From CAYVQU01 sp964453155 (GTDB lineage Bacteria; Chloroflexota; Anaerolineae; Anaerolineales; UBA11858), in the NCBI GenBank assembly GCA_964453155.1, contig CAYVQU010000006.1, positions 6,369-70,368 on the forward strand: a DNA stretch of 64,000 bases. Reading direction: 5' to 3'. Below are positions 27,153-36,162 of the stretch, piece after piece. A model generated the notes under the pieces. It was given only the letters and a program-made list of their open reading frames with translations, searched no databases and was not told the origin of the DNA. The position numbers and the translations under genes are program-made. Every line of letters starts with the position of its first letter. Position 1 is the first letter of the stretch.

Positions 27153-28254
27153 CCAACCCAAAATCCTGATCATCGACGACGAAGAAATCGTAATTGAATC
27201 GTGCATCCAGATTCTCAAGCGCGGTAATTATCAGATCAAAACCGCCAATAATGGAGCCGACGGCTTGGCCTTAATGAAGGAATACGAGCCCGATCTGGTA
27301 TTTGTCGATCTCAAAATGCCGGGCTTATCGGGGTTCGAGGTTCTCGATCAAATCCACGAATATGATCCTACGATCGTGACTGTGGTGATCACCGGATTTG
27401 CCACCGTAAGTTCGGCCGTGGAGGCCATGAAGAAAGGTACTTACGACTTTCTCCCCAAACCCTTCACCCCGGATGAATTACGAATGTTAACCCAACGCGG
27501 CCTGGAGCGCCGAAAACTGGTCTTGGAGACCATTGCGCTGCGCCGTGAAAAAGAATTTTTACGCGAACATTTTGCCGCCATCGTCTCCCATGAACTGAAA
27601 TCGCCCTTGGGAGCGGTGCAAACCAATTTATTTGTATTAGCCGATGACCTGGCTGAGGTGCTATCCGAAGCCCAGGCTGAAAAACTCCAACGTCTTCAAA
27701 CCCGGATTAGCGATCTGGTGAAGATGGTCAACACCTGGCTGAAAGCCATCTCGGTGGATATCTCCAGTATCCGCGAGAATTTCGAGACGGTGAAGATCAA
27801 ACCCATGATCAAAAAAGCGGTTGAGAGCGTTGAATCCCATGCCATCCGTAAAGCGATCGAGATCGAGACTTCGATCGAAAAGAAGCTGAGCCGGGTGCAT
27901 GGTGATGAAGGTACATTAGTTGAGGCCGTCGTCAATATTGTCGGAAACGCCGTGAAATACACTCGTTATGAGGGAAATGTAGCTGTGCGCGCCTTTGAAG
28001 AAGGGGATCATATTCACATCGCCGTGACCGACAATGGGGTGGGAATCGCCCAAGAGGACTTGCCTCGCTTATTTGAAGATTTTTATGTTGGTAAATCTAA
28101 AACTGAAGGTGAAAGGAGGAGTGGTGTCGGGTTAGCCATTACCCGGCGGATAATTGAAGCTCACGACGGAACCATTACCGTCGAAAGCGAACTGGGCAAG
28201 GGAAGCACTTTTGTGATCCAACTGCCTATAATGAATAACAATGAAAAAAGTTGA
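27145..28254 (+). CDS. receiver-histidine kinase protein without DNA-binding output
   Basis: A 369-residue protein. The N-terminal receiver (about 5-120) has LIIDDEEIV, phosphorylatable Asp in VFVDLKMPG and Lys in FLPKPF. A soluble HisKA (VSHELKSPLGAV, near 150) and HATPase (TDNGVGIAQEDL, GVGLAITRR) follow. It overlaps the previous kinase gene by 8 bases, implying coupled synthesis. It likely receives phosphate from the membrane kinase and relays it, perhaps to the receiver protein encoded next. Confidence 0.88.
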   Translation: MDDQPKILIIDDEEIVIESCIQILKRGNYQIKTANNGADGLALMKEYEPDLVFVDLKMPGLSGFEVLDQIHEYDPTIVTVVITGFATVSSAVEAMKKGTYDFLPKPFTPDELRMLTQRGLERRKLVLETIALRREKEFLREHFAAIVSHELKSPLGAVQTNLFVLADDLAEVLSEAQAEKLQRLQTRISDLVKMVNTWLKAISVDISSIRENFETVKIKPMIKKAVESVESHAIRKAIEIETSIEKKLSRVHGDEGTLVEAVVNIVGNAVKYTRYEGNVAVRAFEEGDHIHIAVTDNGVGIAQEDLPRLFEDFYVGKSKTEGERRSGVGLAITRRIIEAHDGTITVESELGKGSTFVIQLPIMNNNEKS

Positions 28255-28289
28255 TTTTGGAAAAAAACATAAACTAGAAGGAGGTTCCT

Positions 28290-28715
28290 ATGGCTCAGAC
28301 GAGGTTATTAATCATCGACGATGATCCCGATTATGTAGATGGGATCAGAGCGATCCTCGAAAAAGCTGAATACGAAGTTGATGCAGCCTACAATCCCAAA
28401 GATGGCTTCGCAGCTTTAGAAACTGGGAATTATGACTTACTCCTGCTCGACATTATGATGGGACGTGGAGCAGAAGGAGTCATGGTCGCCCGAAAAATTA
28501 ACAAAGATCCCGTGCTGCGGGAAATTCCGGTGTTGATAATCACCGGAATCCGAGAACAAATGGCTTTCCTCTTCCCCGGACAGGCCGTGCATCCCCGAAT
28601 CCTGCCCACAGACGAGTTGATGGAGAAACCCGTTGACCCGAATGTGCTCCTGGAAAAGGTGGAGAACCTGCTCAAAGAAGCTGCCCGCAAGAAAGCGGAA
28701 AAGGAAACCGAATAG
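28290..28715 (+). CDS. single-domain response regulator receiver
   Basis: A 141-residue receiver domain with DDDP acidic pocket (near 10-13), phospho-Asp in LLLLDIMMG (about 54), Thr in IITGI and Lys in MEKPVDP. The tail is a Lys/Glu-rich helix with no output domain. Start follows AAGGAGG. It sits between the kinases and hdrC, so it may act by binding an enzyme or another kinase, rather than DNA. Such a direct target is inference. Confidence 0.85.
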   Translation: MAQTRLLIIDDDPDYVDGIRAILEKAEYEVDAAYNPKDGFAALETGNYDLLLLDIMMGRGAEGVMVARKINKDPVLREIPVLIITGIREQMAFLFPGQAVHPRILPTDELMEKPVDPNVLLEKVENLLKEAARKKAEKETE

Positions 28716-28724
28716 GATAAGCTT

Positions 28725-29288
28725 ATGGCATCTAGACCCACATTTAGCCAAGAGATTTCCAACCTGATGTATATGTCACACGGAAATCCAACCAAAACCT
28801 GTATCCAATGTGGAACTTGTGCAGGGACTTGTCCGGTGGCCGAACATATGGACCAAACGCCCCGGCGGCTGATCGGTATGATCAATGCCAACCTCAAAGA
28901 GGATGTCCTGGCCTGTAACACGTACTGGTTTTGTGCGTCGTGTTTTCACTGCTCGGTGAGATGTCCATCCAATATTGATATCGCCGGTGTTATGTACGCG
29001 GTGAAACGTTACTCCATCTGGAACAAGATGTACGACGAAGACTTGGTCGGCCCAACCTTCTCCGAAACCTTCGTGAAAACGATCGTTCGGAGTGGACGCT
29101 CCTACGAGCCGATTCTGGCCCCAACGTATATGTTCAACATGGAACCCAAAGAATTCGTCCAGGAAGCCTTCAACGCTACCAAGATGATGCTCAAAGGCCG
29201 GATCCCCATCATCCCTGCCCGAATTAAGCACATCAAAAACTTCCAGGAAATGGTCCGCAGGATCGTACCGATTGGAGGGGAAGAATAA
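28725..29288 (+). CDS. hdrC: heterodisulfide reductase subunit C
   Basis: The 187-residue HdrC has two [4Fe-4S] motifs, CIQCGTCAGTCPV (about 26-37) and CASCFHCSVRCPS (about 67-78). It carries electrons between HdrA and HdrB. Stop and start overlap with hdrB (A of ATG at 29288). The length is typical. This is a separate subunit, unlike the fused proteins at 20093 and 23094. Confidence 0.92.
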   Translation: MASRPTFSQEISNLMYMSHGNPTKTCIQCGTCAGTCPVAEHMDQTPRRLIGMINANLKEDVLACNTYWFCASCFHCSVRCPSNIDIAGVMYAVKRYSIWNKMYDEDLVGPTFSETFVKTIVRSGRSYEPILAPTYMFNMEPKEFVQEAFNATKMMLKGRIPIIPARIKHIKNFQEMVRRIVPIGGEE

Positions 29289-30169
29289 TGAAGAAATTTG
29301 CACTATTCCCCGGCTGCTCACTAGAGAAAATGGCTTCGAGTTACCAGAAGTCATCGGTCGACACGGTCCGGCAATTCGGCATCGAGCTTGAAGAACTCGA
29401 AGACTGGAACTGCTGCGGCGCGACCACCTACTCCTATATCGACGAATTGCTGGCAAACACCCTGGTGGCCCGCAACCTGGCCCTGGCCGAGAAAGAAGGC
29501 CTGGACTTTGTGGCCCCCTGCAGCGCCTGCTACAAGAACGCCTACTTCGCCAATAAATACATCACTGAAGATGAAGACCTGAACGAGCACATCAACTACG
29601 CTCTCGAGCAAGATGATCTGCAGTTCAAAGGCGAGACCAAGGTCCTCCACATTATTGATGTATTTGCGGAAGAGATCGGCCCGGAAGCCATCAAGGAAAA
29701 GGTCTCCAACCCCCTGACCGGGGTCAAGATCGCCCCCTACTATGGCTGCCAGATCGTCCGCCCCCGCAAGAACGGCGAAGAATTCGAGAATCCCCAATTC
29801 TTTGAGGAGATTATCGAAGCCATGGGCGCCGAAGCTGTCGATTTTGCTGACCGGCTCCGGTGTTGTGGGGCTTCACTGATCATGACCAGCCGCGATGCGG
29901 CCCTTGACATGATCCGGGTATTGCTCCATAACGCGGTCAGCAGCGGCGCCGACGTGATCGCCACCGCCTGCCCCTTGTGCCAGGTCAACCTGGAATGTTA
30001 CCAGACCGCAGTCAACGAAGAATTCGGAACCGATTTCAATGTGCCAGTCCTGTATTTCACCCAACTTATGGGCGTGGCATTAGGGATGCCCCGCCGGCAG
30101 TTAGGAATCGGAACGGAACTGGTATCTGCTGCCCCGATCTTCGAACAACTGGTTGGAAAGGGGGCCTGA
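29288..30169 (+). CDS. hdrB: heterodisulfide reductase subunit B
   Basis: The 293-residue HdrB has two full CCG motifs. The first is FPGCSLEK (near 9), WNCCGATT (near 41) and APCSACYKN (near 78). The second is YYGCQIVRP (about 155), LRCCGASL (about 193) and TACPLCQVN (about 231). These bind the non-cubane clusters that split disulfides in methanogens. In a bacterium the substrate is not known. The intact set contrasts with the two degenerate Etf-linked paralogues upstream. Confidence 0.93.
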   Translation: MKKFALFPGCSLEKMASSYQKSSVDTVRQFGIELEELEDWNCCGATTYSYIDELLANTLVARNLALAEKEGLDFVAPCSACYKNAYFANKYITEDEDLNEHINYALEQDDLQFKGETKVLHIIDVFAEEIGPEAIKEKVSNPLTGVKIAPYYGCQIVRPRKNGEEFENPQFFEEIIEAMGAEAVDFADRLRCCGASLIMTSRDAALDMIRVLLHNAVSSGADVIATACPLCQVNLECYQTAVNEEFGTDFNVPVLYFTQLMGVALGMPRRQLGIGTELVSAAPIFEQLVGKGA

Positions 30170-30247
30170 TGATCCGACTGGTAACCAATATTGGAATTAC
30201 AGGTCTTGAAATAAATCATCAACAAAATCAAAATAGGAGAGAGACCT

Positions 30248-32251
30248 ATGAGTGAAGAAAAAGTTGGAGTATACGTCTGCCACTGTGGCACGAATATTGC
30301 CAAAGTCGTAGATTGTGAGGATGTCGCAACCTGGGCAGCCGATCAACCCAATGTCGAGGTATCACGAGAATACAAGTTCATGTGCTCCAGCCTCGGGCAA
30401 GAATTGATCGAAGATGACATCAAAGAAAAGGGTCTGACCCGGATTGTCGTCGCCTCCTGCTCCCCCCACATGCACGAAAAGACATTCCGAGGTGCCTGCG
30501 AACGGGCCGGGTTAAACCCCTTCCTGTACGAAATGGCCAATATCCGGGAGCACGACTCCTGGATCACAGACGATAAAGAGGCCGCAACCCAAAAGGCGAA
30601 GGCCCTCACCAATGCCGCCATCGAGCGCGTGATCCATCACCAACCGCTGGATGAAATTCCAGTGGAAATCAACCCCAATACATTGGTGGTTGGCGGCGGC
30701 ATCGCCGGGATTACGGCGGCATTAGAACTGGCTGACGCCGGAAACCACGTTTACCTGGTGGAACGCGAACCAACCATCGGCGGCCATATGGCCCAGTTAG
30801 ATAAAACCTTCCCGACCCTGGACTGCTCGGCCTGTATTCTGACCCCCAAAATGGTGGATGTCGGCCAGCACGATAATATCACCCTGTTGACCTGGAGTGA
30901 GGTCGAGGAACTGGACGGTTATTTGGGCAACTTCACCGCCACGGTGCGCAAGAAAGCCCGTTACATCAACGAAGAGCATTGCACCGGCTGCGGGATCTGC
31001 ATCGAGAAATGCCCGGCCAAAGTTCTCGACGAAGTTTTCGAGGCTGGAATGGGCAAACGCAAAGTCGTCTACCGTCCCTTCCCCCAGGCCGTACCCAAAT
31101 ACCCCGTCATCGACAAAGAGAACTGCATTTACTTCATTCGCGGCAAATGTAAAGCCTGCGAAATCTTCTGCCCCACCGAACCGAATTCCATCGAGTTCGA
31201 GCAGAAGGACGAGATGCTCAAGCTCGAGGTCGGTAATATTATTCTGGCCACCGGCTACGATCTCTTCGACGTCAAGAAGATCCCCCAATACGGTTACGAC
31301 CGCAAGAAGAACGTGTTCACCAGCCTCGAATTTGAGCGCATGGTCAATGCCGCCGGTCCGACCGAGGGTAAGATCCTCATGCGCGATGGCAAGACCGAAC
31401 CCAAGAGCGTGGCCATTGTCCACTGCGTGGGCTCCCGAGATGAGAACTATCACAAATATTGCTCCAAAATTTGTTGTATGTACTCGCTCAAGTTCGCCCA
31501 CCTGGTTCACGAACGCATCCCCGATGCCGAAGTCTACCAGTGCTACATCGACATGCGCACCCCCGGTAAGGGCTACGAAGAGTTCTACCACCGTCTGCTC
31601 GAAGAAGGCACCAATTTCATTCGCGGTAAGGTTGCTGAAGTCACTGACGCCGCCCGCACCGATGAAGAAGAGGGTAAACTCATCGTCCAGGTGGAAGACA
31701 CCCTCATCGGCCGCCAGCGCCGCGTCCCCGTTGACATGGTGCTCCTCAGCCCCGCGATGGAAGCCAAACCGGACTCGAAAGAGCTCTCGCATCTCTTCAA
31801 GATGGGCTGCGACTTCGACGGTTTCTTCGTCGAACGGCACCCCAAGCTGGACCCGGTTGCCACGATGACCGACGGCATCTTCATCGCCGGCGCCTGCCAG
31901 GGACCGAAAGATGTGCCCGACAGTGTCGCCCAAGGCGCCGCGGCGGCTGCCCGAGTTGCTGGTCTCATCCAGCGCGGCACCGTAATGATGGAACCCGTTC
32001 GGGCTCACATCACCGAAGAAGAGTGCTCTGGCTGCAAGATCTGCAACAATATGTGCCCCTACAGCGCCATTATCTTCCACGAAGATCGCGGCGTCTCCGA
32101 AGTCATCACCGCGATCTGCCAGGGCTGTGGCACCTGTGTTGCCGCCTGCCCCAGCGGTGTCATCACCGGCGCCCACTTCACCAACGATCAGGTTCTGTCC
32201 GAGATCGAAGGTATCCTGTGGGATGTCCGACCTGAGAAAGTGGCTGCATAG
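30248..32251 (+). CDS. hdrA: heterodisulfide reductase subunit A (bifurcating flavoprotein)
   Basis: The 667-residue HdrA has the N-terminal YVCHCGTNI (near 10), FAD-binding VVGGGIAGITAALELADAG (about 147-165), DCSACILTPKM cluster ligands (near 195), inserted ferredoxin motifs CTGCGICIEKCP (about 242) and CKACEIFCP (about 298), and C-terminal CSGCKICNNMCP (about 594) and CQGCGTCVAACP (about 627). It is the FAD site of flavin-based electron bifurcation in Mvh-Hdr complexes. It follows hdrB with a 78-base gap and its own GGAGAGAGACCT. Confidence 0.94.
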   Translation: MSEEKVGVYVCHCGTNIAKVVDCEDVATWAADQPNVEVSREYKFMCSSLGQELIEDDIKEKGLTRIVVASCSPHMHEKTFRGACERAGLNPFLYEMANIREHDSWITDDKEAATQKAKALTNAAIERVIHHQPLDEIPVEINPNTLVVGGGIAGITAALELADAGNHVYLVEREPTIGGHMAQLDKTFPTLDCSACILTPKMVDVGQHDNITLLTWSEVEELDGYLGNFTATVRKKARYINEEHCTGCGICIEKCPAKVLDEVFEAGMGKRKVVYRPFPQAVPKYPVIDKENCIYFIRGKCKACEIFCPTEPNSIEFEQKDEMLKLEVGNIILATGYDLFDVKKIPQYGYDRKKNVFTSLEFERMVNAAGPTEGKILMRDGKTEPKSVAIVHCVGSRDENYHKYCSKICCMYSLKFAHLVHERIPDAEVYQCYIDMRTPGKGYEEFYHRLLEEGTNFIRGKVAEVTDAARTDEEEGKLIVQVEDTLIGRQRRVPVDMVLLSPAMEAKPDSKELSHLFKMGCDFDGFFVERHPKLDPVATMTDGIFIAGACQGPKDVPDSVAQGAAAAARVAGLIQRGTVMMEPVRAHITEEECSGCKICNNMCPYSAIIFHEDRGVSEVITAICQGCGTCVAACPSGVITGAHFTNDQVLSEIEGILWDVRPEKVAA

Positions 32252-32260
32252 GAGGAAAAA

Positions 32261-32728
32261 ATGAGTGAAAAATTTGAACCCGTAATCGTTGGTTTCCTGT
32301 GCAACTGGTGTTCTTACCGTGCCGCCGACCTGGCCGGTACGGCCCGCATCAAATACGCCCCCAACATGCGCCCCATCCGGGTGATGTGCAGCGGCCGTGT
32401 CGATGCCCAGTTTGTTCTCAAAGCCTTGCGCGAAGGCGCGGATGGCGTTTTGGTGGCCGGTTGTCACCCGGGCGAATGCCACTACGTTAATGGCAATATC
32501 AAAGCCCTGCGCCGCTTCTATCTGCTCAAGAAAATGCTCAAGCAACTGGGGGTTGAAGAAGAACGCGTGCAACTGGTATGGGCCTCAGCATCTGAGGGCA
32601 TCATCCTGGCCAACAAAGTCGACGAGATGACCGAAGAAATTCGAGCCTTAGGCCCATTGAACTGGAGCGAATCGGTTTTGGGTGGCAATGGCCATCACGA
32701 AGCTGTTCCAGTCCCCGAGGAGGTTTAA
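32261..32728 (+). CDS. mvhD: F420-non-reducing hydrogenase / HdrABC linker subunit D
   Basis: MvhD (155 residues) holds the [2Fe-2S] cluster that joins the hydrogenase to HdrA. Conserved cysteines are visible in LCNWCSYRAADLAG (about 13-26), RVMCSGRVD (near 45) and VAGCHPGECHY (near 66-76). It follows hdrA by 9 bases with GGAGG, and precedes mvhG. This is the standard MvhD position. Confidence 0.93.
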   Translation: MSEKFEPVIVGFLCNWCSYRAADLAGTARIKYAPNMRPIRVMCSGRVDAQFVLKALREGADGVLVAGCHPGECHYVNGNIKALRRFYLLKKMLKQLGVEEERVQLVWASASEGIILANKVDEMTEEIRALGPLNWSESVLGGNGHHEAVPVPEEV

Positions 32729-32729
32729 T

Positions 32730-33746
32730 ATGTCTGAAAAACCGAAACTAGCAATGTACTGGGCCGCCTCCTGCGGTGGTTGTGAAATCTCCGTCCTGAA
32801 TATCCACGAACATATCCTGACCGTCGATTCGGTCTTCGACATCGCCTTCTTCCCCTGCATCGCGGACTTCAAAGTCCATCATGTCGAGGGCTACGAAGAT
32901 GGTTATATCGATGTCTGTTTGTGGAACGGGGCCATTCGCAACTCGGAAGGCGAGCACATGGCCAAACTGCTGCGCCAGAAATCCAAGGTCATGGTGGCCT
33001 ATGGATCCTGCGCCTACGAGGGCTGTATCCCCGCCCTCTCGAATCTAACATCCAAAGATGCGACCTTCAACACCGTCTATGGTGAGAATCACTCCCTGGA
33101 TAACTCCGAAGGTGTGGTCCCCCTGACCGCGGTGGACGTCGCCGAAGGCACCCTGACCCTGCCCGAGTTCTACCACACGGTGAAATCGCTAGATCAAGTC
33201 GTGGATGTGGACTATTACCTGCCCGGTTGTCCACCCGAACCGCCCCAAATCTGGGCAGTTCTCCAGGTTGTGGTGGCCGGACTTTTAGAGGGCGCGCCGC
33301 TCCCACCGGCTGGCTCCATCGTTGGGGCTGCCAACGTGGCCGTCTGCGAAGAATGCGAACGGACCAAGAGCGAGAAAGCCATCGAACGCTTCTACCGCCC
33401 TTACGAAATTACCCCTGATCCCGAGCAATGCTTACTTGAACAAGGCCTGATCTGCATGGGCCTGGCAACCCGCGGTGGCTGCGGCGCTCTGTGCCCGCAA
33501 GCCAATATGGGCTGCCGCGGCTGTTATGGACCGCTGCCCGGCGTCGAAGATCAGGGCGCCAAGATGCTCTCGGCCGTCGCCTCCGTGATCGAGGCTGGTG
33601 ATACGACCATGGAAGATGATGAGTTGGAAGAGAAAATCAACGCCGTCATCGACACTATCGCCGACCCCGCGGGGACTTTCTACCGCTTCAGTATGGCCCA
33701 CTCCCTGCTCCGTCGAGCCAAAGTTAATGGAAACGGGAAAGGATAA
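32730..33746 (+). CDS. mvhG: [NiFe] hydrogenase small subunit, group 3c type
   Basis: The 338-residue small subunit starts MSEKPKLAMYW, set by GAGGAGG 8 bases upstream; the ORF extends 16 codons further, overlapping mvhD. Proximal-cluster cysteines are in ASCGGCEISVL (about 12-20), GSCAYEGC (about 92) and LPGCPPEPPQ (about 165). A Cys-rich C-terminus (CEECERTK, GGCGALCPQ, MGCRGCYGP) binds further clusters. There is no signal peptide, as expected for a cytoplasmic enzyme. Confidence 0.93.
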   Translation: MSEKPKLAMYWAASCGGCEISVLNIHEHILTVDSVFDIAFFPCIADFKVHHVEGYEDGYIDVCLWNGAIRNSEGEHMAKLLRQKSKVMVAYGSCAYEGCIPALSNLTSKDATFNTVYGENHSLDNSEGVVPLTAVDVAEGTLTLPEFYHTVKSLDQVVDVDYYLPGCPPEPPQIWAVLQVVVAGLLEGAPLPPAGSIVGAANVAVCEECERTKSEKAIERFYRPYEITPDPEQCLLEQGLICMGLATRGGCGALCPQANMGCRGCYGPLPGVEDQGAKMLSAVASVIEAGDTTMEDDELEEKINAVIDTIADPAGTFYRFSMAHSLLRRAKVNGNGKG

Positions 33747-33751
33747 ATACA

Positions 33752-35242
33752 ATGAAAAGAATCACAATTGATCCCATCACCCGCCTGGAAGGTCATGGCA
33801 AGATCGAAATTTTCCTCGACGATGATGGAAACGTCGAAAATGCTTACCTCCAAATCCCCGAGCTGCGTGGTTTTGAGCAATTCTCCGTCGGCCGCCCTGC
33901 GGAAGAGATGCCCCGGATCACCAACCGCATCTGCGGCGTCTGCCCGGAAGCCCACCACATGGCCGGGACCAAGGCGCTAGATGCCCTCTTCCACGTTGAT
34001 CCCCCCTCGGTGACCAAGAAGATCCGTGAGATGTTCTACAACTCGTTCTACTGCACTGACCATGCCGTCCACTTCTACGCCCTCGGCGGCCCTGACTTCG
34101 TCATTGGCCCCGATGGACCTCCCGCTGAACGCAACATTCTCGGCGTGATCCATAAAGTTGGCGTTGATGTTGGGAAGCAGGTCATTCAACACCGCAAACG
34201 CAACCACGAAGTCATCCAGTGGTTGGGCGGGCGCGGCATTCACCCCGTCGCCGGGCTCCCTGGCGGCTGGAGTGTGCCCTGCACCGAAGAACTCCGCAAA
34301 GAAATCGAGGCGATTGCTCGCCAAAACATCGATTTCGCAGAGTTCAGCCTACAAGTTTTTGCCGACATCGTGCTGGCCAATCAGGCCTATGTTGACCTGA
34401 TCGTCTCCGACACTTTCTCCCACTCAACTTACTCGATGGGGACCGTGGACGAGAACAATTTCGTCAACTTCTATGACGGCAAGATCCGCGTTGTGGACCC
34501 CGAAGGCGGCGAATTTGCCAAGTACGATGCCAAGGACTACGCCGATCACGTCGCTGAGCGCGTTGAACCCTGGTCGTACCTCAAGTTCCCCTATCTCAAG
34601 AATGTCGGTTGGAAAGGCTTCACCGACGGCATGGACAGTGGCGTGTATACTGCCACTCCGCTCTCCCGCCTGAATGCAGCCGACGGTATGGCCACCCCCA
34701 AAGCTCAAGAGCACTACGAGCAGATGTACGAGACCCTGGGCGCCGAGAAAGTCGATGGGAAATACAAACCCGTCCACATGCGCTTGGCCACCCACTGGGC
34801 CCGCCTGATCGAAATGCTCTACGCCGCCGAGCGGATGCTCGAACTGGCCACCGACCCCGAGATCACCGATCCCAACGTGCGCGCCCCGATCACCGAGACG
34901 CCCACCGATGGTGTTGGCTGCGTGGAAGCCCCCCGTGGGACTCTCACGCACCACTACACCACCGATGAGAACGGGATCCTGACCAAGGTCAACCTGATCG
35001 TCGGTACCACCAACAACAACGCCCCCATGGCGATGTCGATCAAAAAGGCTGCTCAGGGCCTGATCACCAAGGGCACCGAAGTGACCGAAGGTCTGCTCAA
35101 CACCGTTGAAATGGCTTTCCGCAACTACGACCCCTGCATGTCCTGTGCAACCCACTCCCTACCCGGCCAGATGCCGCTCGAAATCACGATCCGTGATAAA
35201 GAGGGTAATGAGCTGAGTAGAGGCAGTCAGTACACCGACTAA
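33752..35242 (+). CDS. mvhA: [NiFe] hydrogenase large subunit, group 3c type
   Basis: The 496-residue large subunit carries both Ni-binding motifs: RICGVCPEAHH (about 61-71) and DPCMSCATH (about 472-480). A C-terminal peptide of about 17 residues after the second motif needs removal by a protease, encoded at 35504. It begins 5 bases after mvhG. Hydrogen oxidation or production here would be coupled to HdrABC and ferredoxin. No hyp maturation genes are in the window. Confidence 0.94.
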   Translation: MKRITIDPITRLEGHGKIEIFLDDDGNVENAYLQIPELRGFEQFSVGRPAEEMPRITNRICGVCPEAHHMAGTKALDALFHVDPPSVTKKIREMFYNSFYCTDHAVHFYALGGPDFVIGPDGPPAERNILGVIHKVGVDVGKQVIQHRKRNHEVIQWLGGRGIHPVAGLPGGWSVPCTEELRKEIEAIARQNIDFAEFSLQVFADIVLANQAYVDLIVSDTFSHSTYSMGTVDENNFVNFYDGKIRVVDPEGGEFAKYDAKDYADHVAERVEPWSYLKFPYLKNVGWKGFTDGMDSGVYTATPLSRLNAADGMATPKAQEHYEQMYETLGAEKVDGKYKPVHMRLATHWARLIEMLYAAERMLELATDPEITDPNVRAPITETPTDGVGCVEAPRGTLTHHYTTDENGILTKVNLIVGTTNNNAPMAMSIKKAAQGLITKGTEVTEGLLNTVEMAFRNYDPCMSCATHSLPGQMPLEITIRDKEGNELSRGSQYTD

Positions 35243-35352
35243 GTGTTTGGCGGTTTGAAGCTGACCTCAAAGTCAGCATGAACTACCACCAACCCTAAGC
35301 AGATTTCGGTTTGAACGAGGCTTTAAGGGCCAAAGTTTTTTCCGAAATCTGC
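35243..35352 (+). repeat. double-hairpin dispersed repeat, copy 4
   Basis: It begins at the mvhA stop. GTGTTTGGCGGTTTG is followed by a worn partner TACCACCAACC. GCAGATTTCGG (35299-35309) then pairs perfectly with CCGAAATCTGC (35342-35352), with GTTTGAAC just inside the first arm. Confidence 0.8.
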
Positions 35353-35375
35353 GTCCTAAGGGACAGAAAGACCAC

Positions 35376-35418
35376 AACCGAGTGCTGGGTGGGACCACTC
35401 ATCACTCGGTTTTTTTTG
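35376..35418 (+). terminator. rho-independent terminator of the hydrogenase series
   Basis: AACCGAGTG (35376-35384) pairs with CACTCGGTT (35403-35411), followed by eight T. This ends the 20-35 kb series 130 bases after mvhA. Confidence 0.9.
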
Positions 35419-35503
35419 TCTATTGTTATAAGATAACAAGAAGCCTGGAGCAATTTTCATGGCTTCCTTATAGAAAATTTACGATTCATCGAGATTTCAA
35501 TTA

Positions 35504-35995
35504 ATGGAAAAAATTATTGTTATTGGTTTAGGTAACCCCATTCTGACAGATGATGGTGTTGGAGTGAAGGTCGCCTATGAAGTTGAGAAAGCATTGGGGG
35601 ATAAAATCCCGGAGAATGTGACGATCACCGAGGCCAGTGTTGGCGGACTGCGGTTGATGGAATTACTGGAAGGTTATGACCGGGTCATTTTGATTGATGC
35701 CCTGCTAACAGACAATGATTGTCCTCCCGGAACAATCCACCTGATGTCATTGGAAGATTTGCAGAATATCAGCCACACCCAACATAGTGCTTCCGCTCAT
35801 GATACCTCCTTGGTGACTGCACTGGAAGCGGGGGTAGAAATTGGACTGCATCTCCCGAAGGAATTTTCCATCTACGCGGTGGATGTGGAGAATATCCTGG
35901 ATTTCAGCAATGATCCCACTCCCGGAGTGGCTGCGGCAATTCCCAAAGTCACTGAAATGGTTTTAGCTGAATTGACCGAACTCACCCAAGTTTGA
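35504..35995 (+). CDS. hydrogenase maturation protease
   Basis: HyaD/HycI-type endopeptidase that cuts the C-terminal peptide from the hydrogenase large subunit. The 163-residue protein shows IGLGNPILTDDGVGVKVAYEV (about 4-24) with the Ni-sensing acidic residue. VILIDALLTDND follows near 65, and the basic/His region is SAHDTSLV (about 98). It lies after the mvhA terminator, so it is likely a separate transcript. The start has no clear ribosome-binding site. Confidence 0.9.
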   Translation: MEKIIVIGLGNPILTDDGVGVKVAYEVEKALGDKIPENVTITEASVGGLRLMELLEGYDRVILIDALLTDNDCPPGTIHLMSLEDLQNISHTQHSASAHDTSLVTALEAGVEIGLHLPKEFSIYAVDVENILDFSNDPTPGVAAAIPKVTEMVLAELTELTQV

Positions 35996-36162
35996 GCTCT
36001 CCAAGCGTTTAAATTGCCCGAAAAGTTGATTTTGACTGGCAACATTCGCTATAATGGTATTAGCGAATGTCAATTGAGCTGTTAATTTTCTGTCATAACG
36101 CGAATTGATCACTGAAAACTGAATACCTCGCTGCTGATCCAGTGGTCGCCCGAGGAGGTGCC

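Noticed and set aside
30797..32572. 591-codon open frame opposite hdrA
   Set aside because: It mirrors the codon bias of hdrA; the plus strand has full Fe-S and FAD motifs, and the mirrored protein has no family features.
34424..35155. 243-codon minus-strand frame opposite mvhA
   Set aside because: A shadow of the hydrogenase gene, which has both Ni motifs on the plus strand.
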